A stretch of 64,000 nt of DNA, taken from the NCBI RefSeq assembly GCF_023221595.1, contig NZ_CP096563.1, forward strand, positions 2,834,501 to 2,898,500, written 5' to 3'. This stretch comes from Rhodococcus qingshengii JCM 15477. Lineage in GTDB: Bacteria > Actinomycetota > Actinomycetes > Mycobacteriales > Mycobacteriaceae. The notes under the pieces are model-generated. The model saw only the letters and a list, made by a program, of their open reading frames with translations, had not been told where the DNA came from and made no database searches. The stretch's first letter is position 1; the number at the start of each line of letters is the position of its first letter. The translations under genes were made by a program, and so were the position numbers. Of this stretch, positions 33,091 through 41,274 are shown one piece after another.

Positions 33091-34590
33091 TCAGTTCGTG
33101 ACGGGAAGCACCAACCCGTGCCGAACCAGCGAGACCATCATTGTGACGACGGCCTCACGTAGCTGGTCCGGGTCTTCGCCGTTCGCCGCGGCAAGAAGTT
33201 CGATCAATTCGTCGACCACCAGTCCATCAGCTCGGAGTCCGGCCAACAGCGCAGCACCGAGCTCGTCGATCTCGTGCTGCCAGTGCGGTCCGTTGCCGCG
33301 GTGCACACGCGTGACCACTTGTTGCCATCCCTCGTCACCGGGGAGGTAGACGCGTTCGAGAGCCGTGTCCGGATCGAGGACGAAGCGTTCCTCGAGGACG
33401 TCGTGTTCACGCAACCAGGCAAGACGGTCGAAGTAAGCGAGCGCCTCGGCCCCGAGCGGGTCCGAGAAGCCGTGCATGAGGTCCTCGGCCATCAGGTCGG
33501 TGGGGGAGTCGGTGCGGCGAAGGAACACGAAACCGAAGCCGACGCCCTCGACGTCGGATTCTTCGAGGTGATCCAGCCAGGCGTTTGCTCTCGATGCCGT
33601 TTCCGGATCTCGCGGATCCTGCCCGCCGTCCTTGAGCCACGTACCGACGTACAGAGCCGGATCCGCGACATCGCGCTGGACCACCCAGGCATCGACGCCG
33701 TGGGCCGGCAGCCACGACGCGATCCGCGACCGCCAGTCCTGCCCTTCGACGTGCACCCAGGACGCCAACAGAGCTGCCGTGCCGCCGGGGTTCAGGTAGT
33801 CGATCGATTGCGAGATCATCAATTCGCTCGCACCGTCGAGATCGAGGCCGGAATCGCGGTACGTGTGATGGACGCGTGCCTCGCCGACGACAAACGGCGG
33901 ATTGGCGACCACCTGGTCGAAGGTTCGACCCTCGACGGGTTCGAACCAGGACCCTTGAAGGAGTTCGACGTCCAGTCCGTTGAGGGCCATGGTTGCTGCC
34001 GTGAGGTCGACAGCACGTTGATTGATGTCGGTTGCGGTGACCGAATCGGCGTACGTGTTCGCGTGCAGGGCTTGGATGCCGCATCCGGTACCGAGGTCGA
34101 GCACGCTGCCGACCCTCGCGGTGGGCGTGGCCTGCAGCAAGGACAGTGACGCATGCCCGACGCCCAGCACATGATCGGCCGTGGCCTTCTTGGGACGGAT
34201 TCCGCCGTCGAGATCCGAGATCACCCAACGATCGCCGTCGCCGACGTCGATGGGGCGAAGATCCACCGCGGCCCGCACGAGCGGATTCTCACTGTCGAAG
34301 TTCTCACCTTCGAGCAGACCGGCGTCGACGCACTGCGCGATTGTCAGCGGAGCCAGCGCCGCGGCGACGTCGCCCGCCGGGCAGTCATCGGCGAGAAGGA
34401 ACAGTCTGATGAGAACGCCCAGGTCCCCGAGTTCTCGGGTGGCGCGGCGCACGGGCACCGGCTCACTTCGACCGAGAGCAGCGTGAACTTCGGGACCCAA
34501 CGCCTCGAGCATGGTTCCGGTGTCGAATCGATTGCGAAGCAGAGCCTCACGCAGCGCAGGGGTGATGGACAGGAGCGTTTCGCTTCTCAC
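33091..34590 (-). CDS. SAM-dependent methyltransferase (PrmC/HemK-like, DUF7059/DUF7782-type)
   Basis: 499 residues. After an N-terminal helical region (about 1-130) a Rossmann methyltransferase core shows SAM motif I VGSVLDLGTGCGIQALHA (about 158-175), an acidic TATDINQRAVDL and the catalytic NPPF tetrapeptide (VVANPPFVVGEARVH), the same motif used by PrmC and other N5-glutamine or N6-adenine methyltransferases. A C-terminal domain of about 150 residues without a recognised motif follows. The target is unknown. GTG 34590 gives MRSETLLSITPAL; the frame is open for a further 159 codons upstream, but that stretch is arginine-rich and overlaps the DUF3099 gene, so it is not used. Confidence 0.85.
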   Translation of the reverse strand: MRSETLLSITPALREALLRNRFDTGTMLEALGPEVHAALGRSEPVPVRRATRELGDLGVLIRLFLLADDCPAGDVAAALAPLTIAQCVDAGLLEGENFDSENPLVRAAVDLRPIDVGDGDRWVISDLDGGIRPKKATADHVLGVGHASLSLLQATPTARVGSVLDLGTGCGIQALHANTYADSVTATDINQRAVDLTAATMALNGLDVELLQGSWFEPVEGRTFDQVVANPPFVVGEARVHHTYRDSGLDLDGASELMISQSIDYLNPGGTAALLASWVHVEGQDWRSRIASWLPAHGVDAWVVQRDVADPALYVGTWLKDGGQDPRDPETASRANAWLDHLEESDVEGVGFGFVFLRRTDSPTDLMAEDLMHGFSDPLGAEALAYFDRLAWLREHDVLEERFVLDPDTALERVYLPGDEGWQQVVTRVHRGNGPHWQHEIDELGAALLAGLRADGLVVDELIELLAAANGEDPDQLREAVVTMMVSLVRHGLVLPVTN

Positions 34591-34616
34591 CCTGTCATTC
34601 TCGCAGGCGGAACTTG

Positions 34617-34976
34617 TCAGCCTTCGATGGTGTGGTGCGTCGCGGATTCGATCTCGCCTGCGGTCTTCTTTCGTCCGTCGTATCGACTCGGTTCGTCCTT
34701 GGTGCGCGGTGGTCGGTCGTTGGCGATCAGGACGGCGATCCAGGGAAGCGGAATGGATGCACCGATGATGAGCATCGAGATCCAGGCGTTGGCCCAGATG
34801 CCGTACGCGATCGCCGCGAGGATCAACGCCGGGAACCGGAAGGACATGATGATCATGTACTTGCGCACTCGGGCTTTGTGCTGTTCTTCGACGGACTGCT
34901 GCGCTTCGGTGATCAGTACGGGATTGTCGGGAGTCCCGGCCTCGTCGGACCTGCCGAACGCGCCATTTCGTGCCAT
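34617..34976 (-). CDS. DUF3099 family membrane protein
   Basis: 119 residues with two closely spaced transmembrane helices (about 42-62, MIIMSFRFPALILAAIAYGI; and 65-85, WISMLIIGASIPLPWIAVLIA). The N-terminus DNPVLITEAQQSVEEQHKARVRKY is typical of DUF3099. The C-terminal tail is charged. It is cotranscribed ahead of the methyltransferase gene (26-nt gap). Corresponds by position to M. tuberculosis Rv2709. Function unknown. Confidence 0.8.
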   Translation of the reverse strand: MARNGAFGRSDEAGTPDNPVLITEAQQSVEEQHKARVRKYMIIMSFRFPALILAAIAYGIWANAWISMLIIGASIPLPWIAVLIANDRPPRTKDEPSRYDGRKKTAGEIESATHHTIEG

Positions 34977-35059
34977 GACTCCACTGTTCCACTCTCGGCC
35001 GACAATTGCACACGACCCGTGGGTCGCACCGCTGTGACGGAGACGGCATTATTGGAGGG

Positions 35060-35296
35060 GTGAGCACTCAAACCAAGGAACGTCCCGACGTCTCCACCGA
35101 CGAAACGACCGACGACGACACCCCGAAGTTCTTCCACTACGTGAAGAAGAACAAGATCGCCGAGAGCGCCGTCATGGGAACCCATGTCGTCGCGCTGTGC
35201 GGTGAGGTGTTTCCCGTGACGAAGTCCGCCAAGCCGGGATCACCGGTGTGCCCGGACTGCAAGAAGATTTACGAAGGACTCCGTAAGGGCGACTGA
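35060..35296 (+). CDS. DUF3039 family small zinc-ribbon-like protein
   Basis: 78 residues. The core HYVKKNKIAESAVMGTHVVALCGEVFPVTKSAKPGSPVCPDCKKIYEGL contains Cys-x~20-Cys-x2-Cys with His (HYV, GTHVVALCG), a likely metal site conserved in DUF3039 proteins (M. tuberculosis Rv2708c). Role unknown. GTG 35060 is assigned because it is the only start before the conserved core in frame with suitable length; the GGAGG immediately upstream is very close, and a CATTAT at 35047-35052 could be a -10 for a leaderless mRNA. The end overlaps yihY by 28 bp on the opposite strand. Confidence 0.8.
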   Translation: MSTQTKERPDVSTDETTDDDTPKFFHYVKKNKIAESAVMGTHVVALCGEVFPVTKSAKPGSPVCPDCKKIYEGLRKGD

Positions 35297-36531
35297 CCTC
35301 GGGTCAGGCGAGCGGGAGTACTTCCGGAGCTCGGCGGATCGACAGCCTCGACGCAGTCGGCCGCCGGGCTCTTCGCGTCTGCGTGCGGTTCATCGCAGGG
35401 ATCTTGGTCGACGCACGAGTTCTGGCGCGACTCCGATTGTCTGCTCTCGGTTTGTCTGCTGCGGGGCCGCCCGTACGAGGGGACCGTGGCCGGGTCCGCT
35501 TTGTCGCCCGAGATGCGGATAGGGCTGGTGGCCAGGTGCCAGGTCAGATTGGTGACCGGACCGGTCTTTTCGTCGGTGTTCTGAGCCGCAAGCCACTCTC
35601 GCATCTGCTCCATCCGAGTGGCACGAGCGGGCCAGAACTCCTGAACCGTCGCGTTGAACTCGGCGCCGAGCACGACGGCAAAACCGAGGAAGAACGTGAA
35701 GAGCAGAAACGCGATCGGCGTTGCCAACGCGCCGTACGTGTAGCCGGTGCTGGTGACGAATCCCAGGTACCAACGCAATCCGGTGCTGGCGGCCATGAAG
35801 AACACACCAGCGACCAGGGCGCCCGCGAGCAGCCGATGCCACGGCAGCGACTTCGGCAGAGCGACCTTGTAGAGCGTCGTGAGGCCGATGATCACCAGCA
35901 GACCGACAGCAGGGTAGTAGAACGTGTCGACCAGATTCGATCCGACCACGTACCAGGAGGCCGGCAGTGCTCGCCCGACGAGCGTCGGCCCCAGAGCTAC
36001 CAGTGGCAGGATGAACACCGCCATCACCAGGAACATCACGTAGAGAAGCAGGGCGAAGATGCGCTGCCAGATGGGATTGCGCGCATCCTGCTGACCGTGT
36101 GCTTCCACGATCGAGTCGACGAACGTACTGATCGCCGATGATCCCGCCCACAGGGAGAGCAGGAAGCCCACCGAGATGATCTCCGGTCGTCCGCGTTGAA
36201 GGACGTCCGTCACCGTCGGGCGGATGATCTGGTCGACGACGCTTTCGCTGAAGATCGTTCCGCTGAACGTGACGATCTTGGATTCGATGATCTCGACGGT
36301 GTTGGGTCCGAACCACCCACCGATGTAGCCGATCATTCCCAGAAGGCCGAGCAGCAGGGGAGCAAGCGACAGCGTTTGCCAGAACGCGGCCGTAGCCGCC
36401 TTTCCGAAGATGGAATCGTCCCAGGCCTTGCTCAGGGTTCGACCGATCAACTGCCCGGTGCGGCGTAGCGGATGCCATCTGCGGTGGTGCAGATCACTTC
36501 CGCTCGACTTCTCGCCTCGCGCTTCACTCAT
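35269..36531 (-). CDS. YihY/BrkB family integral membrane protein
   Basis: 420 residues. Six to seven transmembrane helices occupy about 45-320 (for example TLSLAPLLLGLLGMIGYIGG, LLLYVMFLVMAVFILPLVAL, LLVIIGLTTLYKVALP, FLLFTFFLGFAVVLGAEFNA), with the family motif GAEFNA near the end. The protein corresponds to M. tuberculosis Rv2707. The family was once called RNase BN but is now regarded as a membrane protein of uncertain function. A hydrophilic tail of about 100 residues follows (with a small RQTESRQSESRQ repeat), longer than usual; it may be a divergent extension. ATG 36531 follows GGAGAC. Confidence 0.85.
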   Translation of the reverse strand: MSEARGEKSSGSDLHHRRWHPLRRTGQLIGRTLSKAWDDSIFGKAATAAFWQTLSLAPLLLGLLGMIGYIGGWFGPNTVEIIESKIVTFSGTIFSESVVDQIIRPTVTDVLQRGRPEIISVGFLLSLWAGSSAISTFVDSIVEAHGQQDARNPIWQRIFALLLYVMFLVMAVFILPLVALGPTLVGRALPASWYVVGSNLVDTFYYPAVGLLVIIGLTTLYKVALPKSLPWHRLLAGALVAGVFFMAASTGLRWYLGFVTSTGYTYGALATPIAFLLFTFFLGFAVVLGAEFNATVQEFWPARATRMEQMREWLAAQNTDEKTGPVTNLTWHLATSPIRISGDKADPATVPSYGRPRSRQTESRQSESRQNSCVDQDPCDEPHADAKSPAADCVEAVDPPSSGSTPARLTRGQSPLRSPS

Positions 36532-36787
36532 GATGTCTCCAGCATCCCTGACGACACACCCGGTTGCCCAACCATGGCGCCGACGTGTCGCACATTTCTG
36601 AGACAATTCGCGTGCAGGTCGGCAGGACGCGAGAGAAGCGAAACCTCGCCGGCCGGAGTGAGAACGGCCATGAGTACGCGCTTCGAGTGCGGCTTTCGTC
36701 GGTGGCGGCGGCTAGGCTCGTCGCCGGACATTGATGAAAATTCGAGGAGCGCGAGACAACAGTGCGATTCCAGTGGAGGCGCGGCCT

Positions 36788-38566
36788 ATGACGTCTGAGA
36801 CCGTGGCAGCCGAGTTCGGCAATTCGCCCGAACCCGCCGGAGCTCAATCCGCGGGAACCCAACCTGGCGCCCCTACCGGTTCCCTTCGTGCATGGCAGCG
36901 CCGTGCACTGACCAAATACCTTTCCAGCAGTCCGCGTGACTTTCTGGCGGTCGCAACGCCGGGAGCAGGTAAGACCACCTTCGCTCTGCGGGTAGCTTCG
37001 GAATTGCTCCGTGACCGGACGGTCGACCAGATAACCGTCGTGGCGCCGACCGAGCACCTCAAACACCAGTGGGCGGAGTCCGCACAGCGCTCCGGCCTCG
37101 CATTGGACTCGCGGTTCTCCAACTCGACCGGCCAGACCTCGAGTGACTATCACGGCGTCGTGCTGACCTACGCCCAGGTTGCCTCGCACCCGTCGAAGCA
37201 TCGTGTGCGGACCGAGGGCCGCAAGACGCTGGTCATCCTCGACGAGATCCACCACGGCGGCGACGCCAAGAGCTGGGGCGACGCCATTCGTGAAGCTTTC
37301 GGCGACGCGACCAGGCGTCTCGCACTGACCGGAACCCCGTTCCGCAGTGACGACAGTGCCATTCCTTTTGTCGAGTACGAGCCGGACAAGGAAGGTCTGC
37401 TCCGCTCGAAAGCCGACCACTCCTACGGATATTCGGATGCCCTCAAGGACGGCGTGGTTCGCCCCGTCGTGTTTCTCGCCTACTCGGGCGAGGCACGGTG
37501 GCGAAACAACGCCGGCGAGGAATTCACCGCTCGACTCGGCGAGCCGCTGAGCGCCGAGCAGACGACTCGGGCCTGGCGAACTGCCTTGGACCCTGCCGGC
37601 GACTGGATTCCTGCCGTGCTGCAAGCAGCAGACACCCGTTTGGCGCAGCTGCGCAGTACCGGTATGCCCGATGCCGGCGGACTTGTCATCGCGACGGACC
37701 AGACAGTGGCCCGCGAGTACGCGAAGGCCCTGACAGCGATCACCGGCGAACAGCCGGCTGTCGTGCTGTCCGATGACCCCACCGCGTCCAAGCGAATCGC
37801 CGAATTCGGTGCGAGCGACCAGAAATGGATGGTCGCGGTCCGCATGGTGTCCGAGGGTGTCGACGTTCCCCGTCTGGCGGTCGGTGTGTACGCGACCAGC
37901 GCGTCGACTCCGCTGTACTTCGCTCAGGCGATCGGGCGCTTCGTGCGCTCGCGTCGTAAGGGCGAAACTGCCAGCGTCTTCCTGCCGTCGGTGCCGGTGC
38001 TTCTCGACCTTGCCGCACAGCTCGAGGCCCAGCGTGATCACGTACTCGGCAAGCCGCATCGTGAGAAGGACGGCCTCGAAGACGACCTGCTCGCCGATGC
38101 GAACAAGCAGAAGGACGAGCTGGGCGAGGAGGAGAAGGCGTTCACGTCCCTGGGCGCCGATGCCGAACTCGACCAGGTGATCTACGACGGATCGTCCTTC
38201 GGTACCGCGACATTCGCCGGAAGTGACGAGGAAGCCGACTACCTCGGTCTGCCAGGTCTACTCGACGCCGATCAGATGCGGGCGTTGCTGCGTCAACGCC
38301 AGCAGACACAGGTCGAGGCCAACTCGGCCAAGGCTGCCGCCCCGCAACCCACGGCGGCAGTGGTATCCGATCGAGCGGCCACGGCAGATCAGCTCGGTGC
38401 GCTCCGCAAGGAGCTGAACGGGTTGGTGGCGATGAACGTCCACCGCACCGGTAAGCCGCACGGCATCATTCACGCAGAACTGCGCCGGGTGTGCGGCGGT
38501 CCGCCGACGGCCATCGCTACTGTCGATCAGCTGACCGAACGCATCGCGATTCTCCGCAGCTGGTAG
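36788..38566 (+). CDS. DEAD/DEAH-box SF2 helicase (DEIH variant)
   Basis: 592 residues. Q-like SLRAWQRRALTKYL, Walker A ATPGAGKTTFALRV (about 58-71), motif II LDEIHHGGDAKSWG (DEIH), motif III ALTGTPFRSDD, and helicase C-terminal motifs MVSEGVDVPRL and QAIGRFVRSRRKGE give an SF2 helicase of the ERCC3/type III restriction helicase-like branch. Nucleic acid substrate (DNA or RNA) is unknown. ATG 36788 follows GGAGG (36775-36779). A further in-frame ATG lies at 36734. A terminator follows at 38616. Confidence 0.88.
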   Translation: MTSETVAAEFGNSPEPAGAQSAGTQPGAPTGSLRAWQRRALTKYLSSSPRDFLAVATPGAGKTTFALRVASELLRDRTVDQITVVAPTEHLKHQWAESAQRSGLALDSRFSNSTGQTSSDYHGVVLTYAQVASHPSKHRVRTEGRKTLVILDEIHHGGDAKSWGDAIREAFGDATRRLALTGTPFRSDDSAIPFVEYEPDKEGLLRSKADHSYGYSDALKDGVVRPVVFLAYSGEARWRNNAGEEFTARLGEPLSAEQTTRAWRTALDPAGDWIPAVLQAADTRLAQLRSTGMPDAGGLVIATDQTVAREYAKALTAITGEQPAVVLSDDPTASKRIAEFGASDQKWMVAVRMVSEGVDVPRLAVGVYATSASTPLYFAQAIGRFVRSRRKGETASVFLPSVPVLLDLAAQLEAQRDHVLGKPHREKDGLEDDLLADANKQKDELGEEEKAFTSLGADAELDQVIYDGSSFGTATFAGSDEEADYLGLPGLLDADQMRALLRQRQQTQVEANSAKAAAPQPTAAVVSDRAATADQLGALRKELNGLVAMNVHRTGKPHGIIHAELRRVCGGPPTAIATVDQLTERIAILRSW

Positions 38567-38615
38567 CAGCCGATACCGGTCCCGCACGCTTCGCGTGCTT
38601 GCGACCCCGGAACGG

Positions 38616-38654
38616 CAGAACGGGCGATCACAGTGACTGTGATCGCCCGTTCTG
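38616..38654. terminator. 18-bp intrinsic terminator after the helicase gene
   Basis: Perfect stem CAGAACGGGCGATCACAG (38616-38633) / CTGTGATCGCCCGTTCTG (38637-38654) with loop TGA, between convergent genes. Confidence 0.75.
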
Positions 38655-38699
38655 GCGTTCATGGCGCGCCTCGTGAAGAGGCCACCCCCGGCTGACAGG

Positions 38700-38891
38700 T
38701 CAGATTGCGGGTTCGCTTTCGGAGACGACGGCATTCATCTCGCGAAGTCGATCCGCGTGTTCGGTTGCGTGGTGTCCGCAGAAGAGAAGCTCGCCGCCGG
38801 TGGGAAGCACGGCGCGTACGCGTGCTCCGGCACCGCACCGGTCGCACCGGTCGGCAGCGGTCAACTGTGGGCTGGTCAGTGTTCCGGGCAT
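38700..38891 (-). CDS. DUF7455 family small zinc-ribbon-like protein
   Basis: 63 residues: MPGTLTSPQLTAADRCDRCGAGARVRAVLPTGGELLFCGHHATEHADRL. The Cys-x2-Cys (CDRC) and Cys-x2-His-type (FCGHHATEH) ligands suggest a single zinc ribbon. The family is widespread next to sigA in actinobacteria; function unknown. ATG 38891 follows GGAGGAG at 3-5 nt; an earlier in-frame ATG at 38918 lacks a ribosome-binding site. Confidence 0.75.
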   Translation of the reverse strand: MPGTLTSPQLTAADRCDRCGAGARVRAVLPTGGELLFCGHHATEHADRLREMNAVVSESEPAI

Positions 38892-39113
38892 GACTCCTCC
38901 GTACTGGCTTTGCGGCATTCGGGCCGCGTGCCTGGGGCCTGGTCCGCCGCGTCGGAATGGCGCGGTAGATCCACTCTTACAGACGTTTGGGGTTTACGGG
39001 TTGTTCCCGAAGGCGTTTCTTAGTGTTGTGTCTCACTGGAAATGCGCTGGGCAGGCATTCTCGGGTGAAGATTGTTCGCTGACAGCTGATTCGGATCGCC
39101 GACCTCAGCCCGA

Positions 39114-39126
39114 TATTCTGGGCGGA
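39114..39126 (+). promoter_or_regulatory. -10 element of a predicted leaderless promoter (DUF952 gene)
   Basis: TATTCT at 39114-39119, then 6 nt, then ATG at 39126. No ribosome-binding site. Confidence 0.55.
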
Positions 39127-39503
39127 TGAACCCGGGACGCGAACCACTTGTCGACGAGAGCGTCGAGTTGCTCCACATGTGCACGCGCGAGGAGTGGGCG
39201 CGGGCACAACAGCTCGGTGAACGTATCCCCGACGGATTCGAGGCGGAGGGATTTGTCCACATGTCGACTCCGGCGCAAGTTCATCTCCCGGCCAATCGGA
39301 TCTTTGCCGGCCGTGACGACATAGTCCTTCTGGCTATCGATCCGGCCTTGCTCGGCGGTCAGGTCAAGTACGAACCGGGTGTCCCCTCGGACCCGGAATC
39401 GATGCGATTCCCGCATCTGTACGCCCCGATTCCCGTCGCAGCCGTCACCGCTGTCGTCGAGTATTTTCCGGGCGAGAACGGCGTGTTTTCGCCGGTTCGG
39501 TAG
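39126..39503 (+). CDS. DUF952 family protein
   Basis: 125 residues. LLHMCTREEWARAQQLGE, EGFVHMSTPAQV and the hydrophobic DIVLLAIDPALLGGQVKYEPGVPSDPESMRFPHLYAPIPVAAV (about 61-103) match the DUF952 family (ADP-ribosyltransferase-like fold has been suggested for it). The FVH-S motif and Arg/Pro-His-Y are conserved. Role unknown. Starts on a leaderless mRNA by prediction and lies 207 nt after the divergent DUF7455 region, in which no other gene is seen. Confidence 0.8.
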   Translation: MNPGREPLVDESVELLHMCTREEWARAQQLGERIPDGFEAEGFVHMSTPAQVHLPANRIFAGRDDIVLLAIDPALLGGQVKYEPGVPSDPESMRFPHLYAPIPVAAVTAVVEYFPGENGVFSPVR

Positions 39504-39577
39504 GTCGCCGGTTGGCCGGTCGTGAACTGTGCCCTGCGGATTACGGCCCTCCCGCGATGCAGGTCACCGATCGGCGC

Positions 39578-39590
39578 TACCGTTGGTATA
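39578..39590 (+). promoter_or_regulatory. -10 element of a predicted leaderless promoter (antiporter regulatory subunit)
   Basis: TACCGT at 39578-39583, 6 nt, ATG at 39590. Confidence 0.5.
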
Positions 39591-40072
39591 TGAACGTAGA
39601 AGTCACCCCACTACCGGGGATCGGGACGCGCAAGGATTTTGTTCTGTCTTCCGGTCGTCGCGTGGGTGTCGTCACCCATCGGGACGGTCATACCGACCTC
39701 ATCGTTTCCAAGGCAGACGACCCTGACGCGTGTGCTGCCTCGCTGCCTCTGACCACCGAGGAAGCGGCAGCGCTCAGCAATCTCCTGGGTGCCCCCCAGC
39801 TCGTTGCTCAGCTCGAGGAAGAGCACCGTGATCTTCCGGGCATTCGAACCAAACAGCTCTACATCAAGGACGGTTCTCGCTACGACGGACAGACCCTCGG
39901 GGACACCGGCATGCGCACGCGTACCGGAGTGTCCATCGTCGCCGTCATGCGGGCAGGACAGGTGAGCCCGTCTCCGAACCCCGACTTCACGTTCACCGGG
40001 GGAGACCTTCTCGTGGCAGTCGGAACGCCGGACGGTTTGGCTGCAGCGGCAAAAATCTTGGCCAACGGCTGA
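39590..40072 (+). CDS. khtT: regulatory subunit of a cation/proton antiporter (TrkA-C / RCK_C domain, KhtT type)
   Basis: 160 residues with an N-terminal region (MNVEVTPLPGIGTRKDFVLSSGRRVGVVTHR) and a C-terminal RCK_C/TrkA-C domain (about 85-158) ending VSIVAVMRAGQVSPSPNPDFTFTGGDLLVAVGTPDGL, as in B. subtilis KhtT. It senses a nucleotide or ion and gates the membrane partner encoded 7 nt downstream. Likely cytoplasmic, membrane-associated. Symbol by analogy, not proven. Confidence 0.85.
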   Translation: MNVEVTPLPGIGTRKDFVLSSGRRVGVVTHRDGHTDLIVSKADDPDACAASLPLTTEEAAALSNLLGAPQLVAQLEEEHRDLPGIRTKQLYIKDGSRYDGQTLGDTGMRTRTGVSIVAVMRAGQVSPSPNPDFTFTGGDLLVAVGTPDGLAAAAKILANG

Positions 40073-40079
40073 CTGGCGC

Positions 40080-41252
40080 GTGGACACAACCACCCTCGCA
40101 CTGATCGAACTCGGCGCGGTCTTCTTCGCGCTCGGACTGCTCGGACGGCTCGCTGCTCGCGTCGGCATGTCGCCGATCCCGTTCTACCTGATCGGCGGCC
40201 TGTGCTTCGGACAGGGCGGTTTCATCCAGCTCGGCGACATCGGCGAGTTCTCCCATCTGGCAAGTGAGATCGGGATCGTCCTGCTCTTGCTGCTGTTGGG
40301 GCTCGAATACACTGCGGCCGAGCTCGTCACCGGTCTCAAACGCTCGCGGGTAGCCGGCATCGTCGACATCGTCCTCAACGCCACACCTGGCGCGGTTGTC
40401 GGCTTGATGCTCGGTTGGGGCGTCGTGGGGGCGACGGTCATGGCCGGCGTCACCTACATCTCGTCTTCGGGAATCATCGCCAAGGTGCTCAGCGACCTGG
40501 GGCGCCTCGGTAACCGCGAGACACCGGTCGTGCTGTCGATTCTGGTGTTCGAAGACCTGGCGATGGCGCTGTACCTGCCGATTCTGACCGCGATGCTCGC
40601 GGGCGTGAGCTTCATGGGCGGGCTCGAAGCGGTCGGGATCTCGTTGTTGGTCATCACCGTGGTTCTTGTCGTGGCCCTCCGATACGGACGGTACGTCTCC
40701 GCCCTCCTCGACAGTCCCGACAGTGAGACGCTCCTGCTCAAGCTGCTCGGTGCCGCACTGTTGGTCGCCGGCATCAGTTCGGCGATGCAGGTGTCGGCGG
40801 CTGTGGGCGCATTCCTCCTCGGAATCGCGATCTCGGGGTCGACGGCGCACAATGCCAGTCGCGTGCTCGAGCCCCTTCGAGATCTGTTCGCCGCAATGTT
40901 CTTCGTGGTCTTCGGTCTCAACACCGATCCCAGTTCCATTCCGCCAGTCCTCGGATGGGCCGCGATCCTGGCAGTGGTCACGGCGATCACGAAGCTGGTA
41001 ACCGGCGCTTGGGCGGCCAGACGTCAGGGTGTCGCGCGAATGGGTCAGGCGCGCGCCGGTGCCGCTCTGATCGCCCGCGGTGAGTTCTCCATCATCATCG
41101 CAGGCCTCGCGGTGTCCGCAGGCGCCGTCGACGCCGAACTTGCCGCATTGGCAACTGCTTACGTGCTCCTGATGGCGGTCATCGGCCCGGTGGCGGCAAG
41201 AGTTATCGAACCGGTCGCCTCGTTGTACATCAAGGTTCGTACGAAGTCCTGA
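40080..41252 (+). CDS. khtU: CPA2-type cation/proton antiporter (KhtU type)
   Basis: 390 residues with 12-13 transmembrane segments of the Na+/H+ exchanger fold. It starts MDTTTLALIELGAVFFALGLLGRLA and contains the typical discontinuous helix region GLEYTAAEL, the ISSSGIIAKVL stretch (equivalent to the ion-binding region) and a polar ARAGAALIARGEFSIIIAGL near the C-terminus. With KhtT it probably forms a K+(NH4+)/H+ antiporter for pH or K+ stress. GTG start at 40080, 7 nt after khtT, so the genes are an operon. CPA2 proteins often end with RCK domains; here that domain is the separate KhtT. Confidence 0.87.
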   Translation: MDTTTLALIELGAVFFALGLLGRLAARVGMSPIPFYLIGGLCFGQGGFIQLGDIGEFSHLASEIGIVLLLLLLGLEYTAAELVTGLKRSRVAGIVDIVLNATPGAVVGLMLGWGVVGATVMAGVTYISSSGIIAKVLSDLGRLGNRETPVVLSILVFEDLAMALYLPILTAMLAGVSFMGGLEAVGISLLVITVVLVVALRYGRYVSALLDSPDSETLLLKLLGAALLVAGISSAMQVSAAVGAFLLGIAISGSTAHNASRVLEPLRDLFAAMFFVVFGLNTDPSSIPPVLGWAAILAVVTAITKLVTGAWAARRQGVARMGQARAGAALIARGEFSIIIAGLAVSAGAVDAELAALATAYVLLMAVIGPVAARVIEPVASLYIKVRTKS

Positions 41253-41261
41253 TTGCGGTCC

Positions 41262-41274
41262 TATTCTGTCCGGA
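41262..41274 (+). promoter_or_regulatory. -10 element of a predicted leaderless promoter (tyrosine phosphatase)
   Basis: TATTCT at 41262-41267, 6 nt, ATG at 41274. It lies 10 nt after the antiporter stop, so the phosphatase has its own start point. Confidence 0.55.

Noticed and set aside
33926..33960. tRNA T-loop-like GGGTTCGAACC sequence
   Set aside because: It lies within the methyltransferase coding frame, and no acceptor or anticodon stems surround it.
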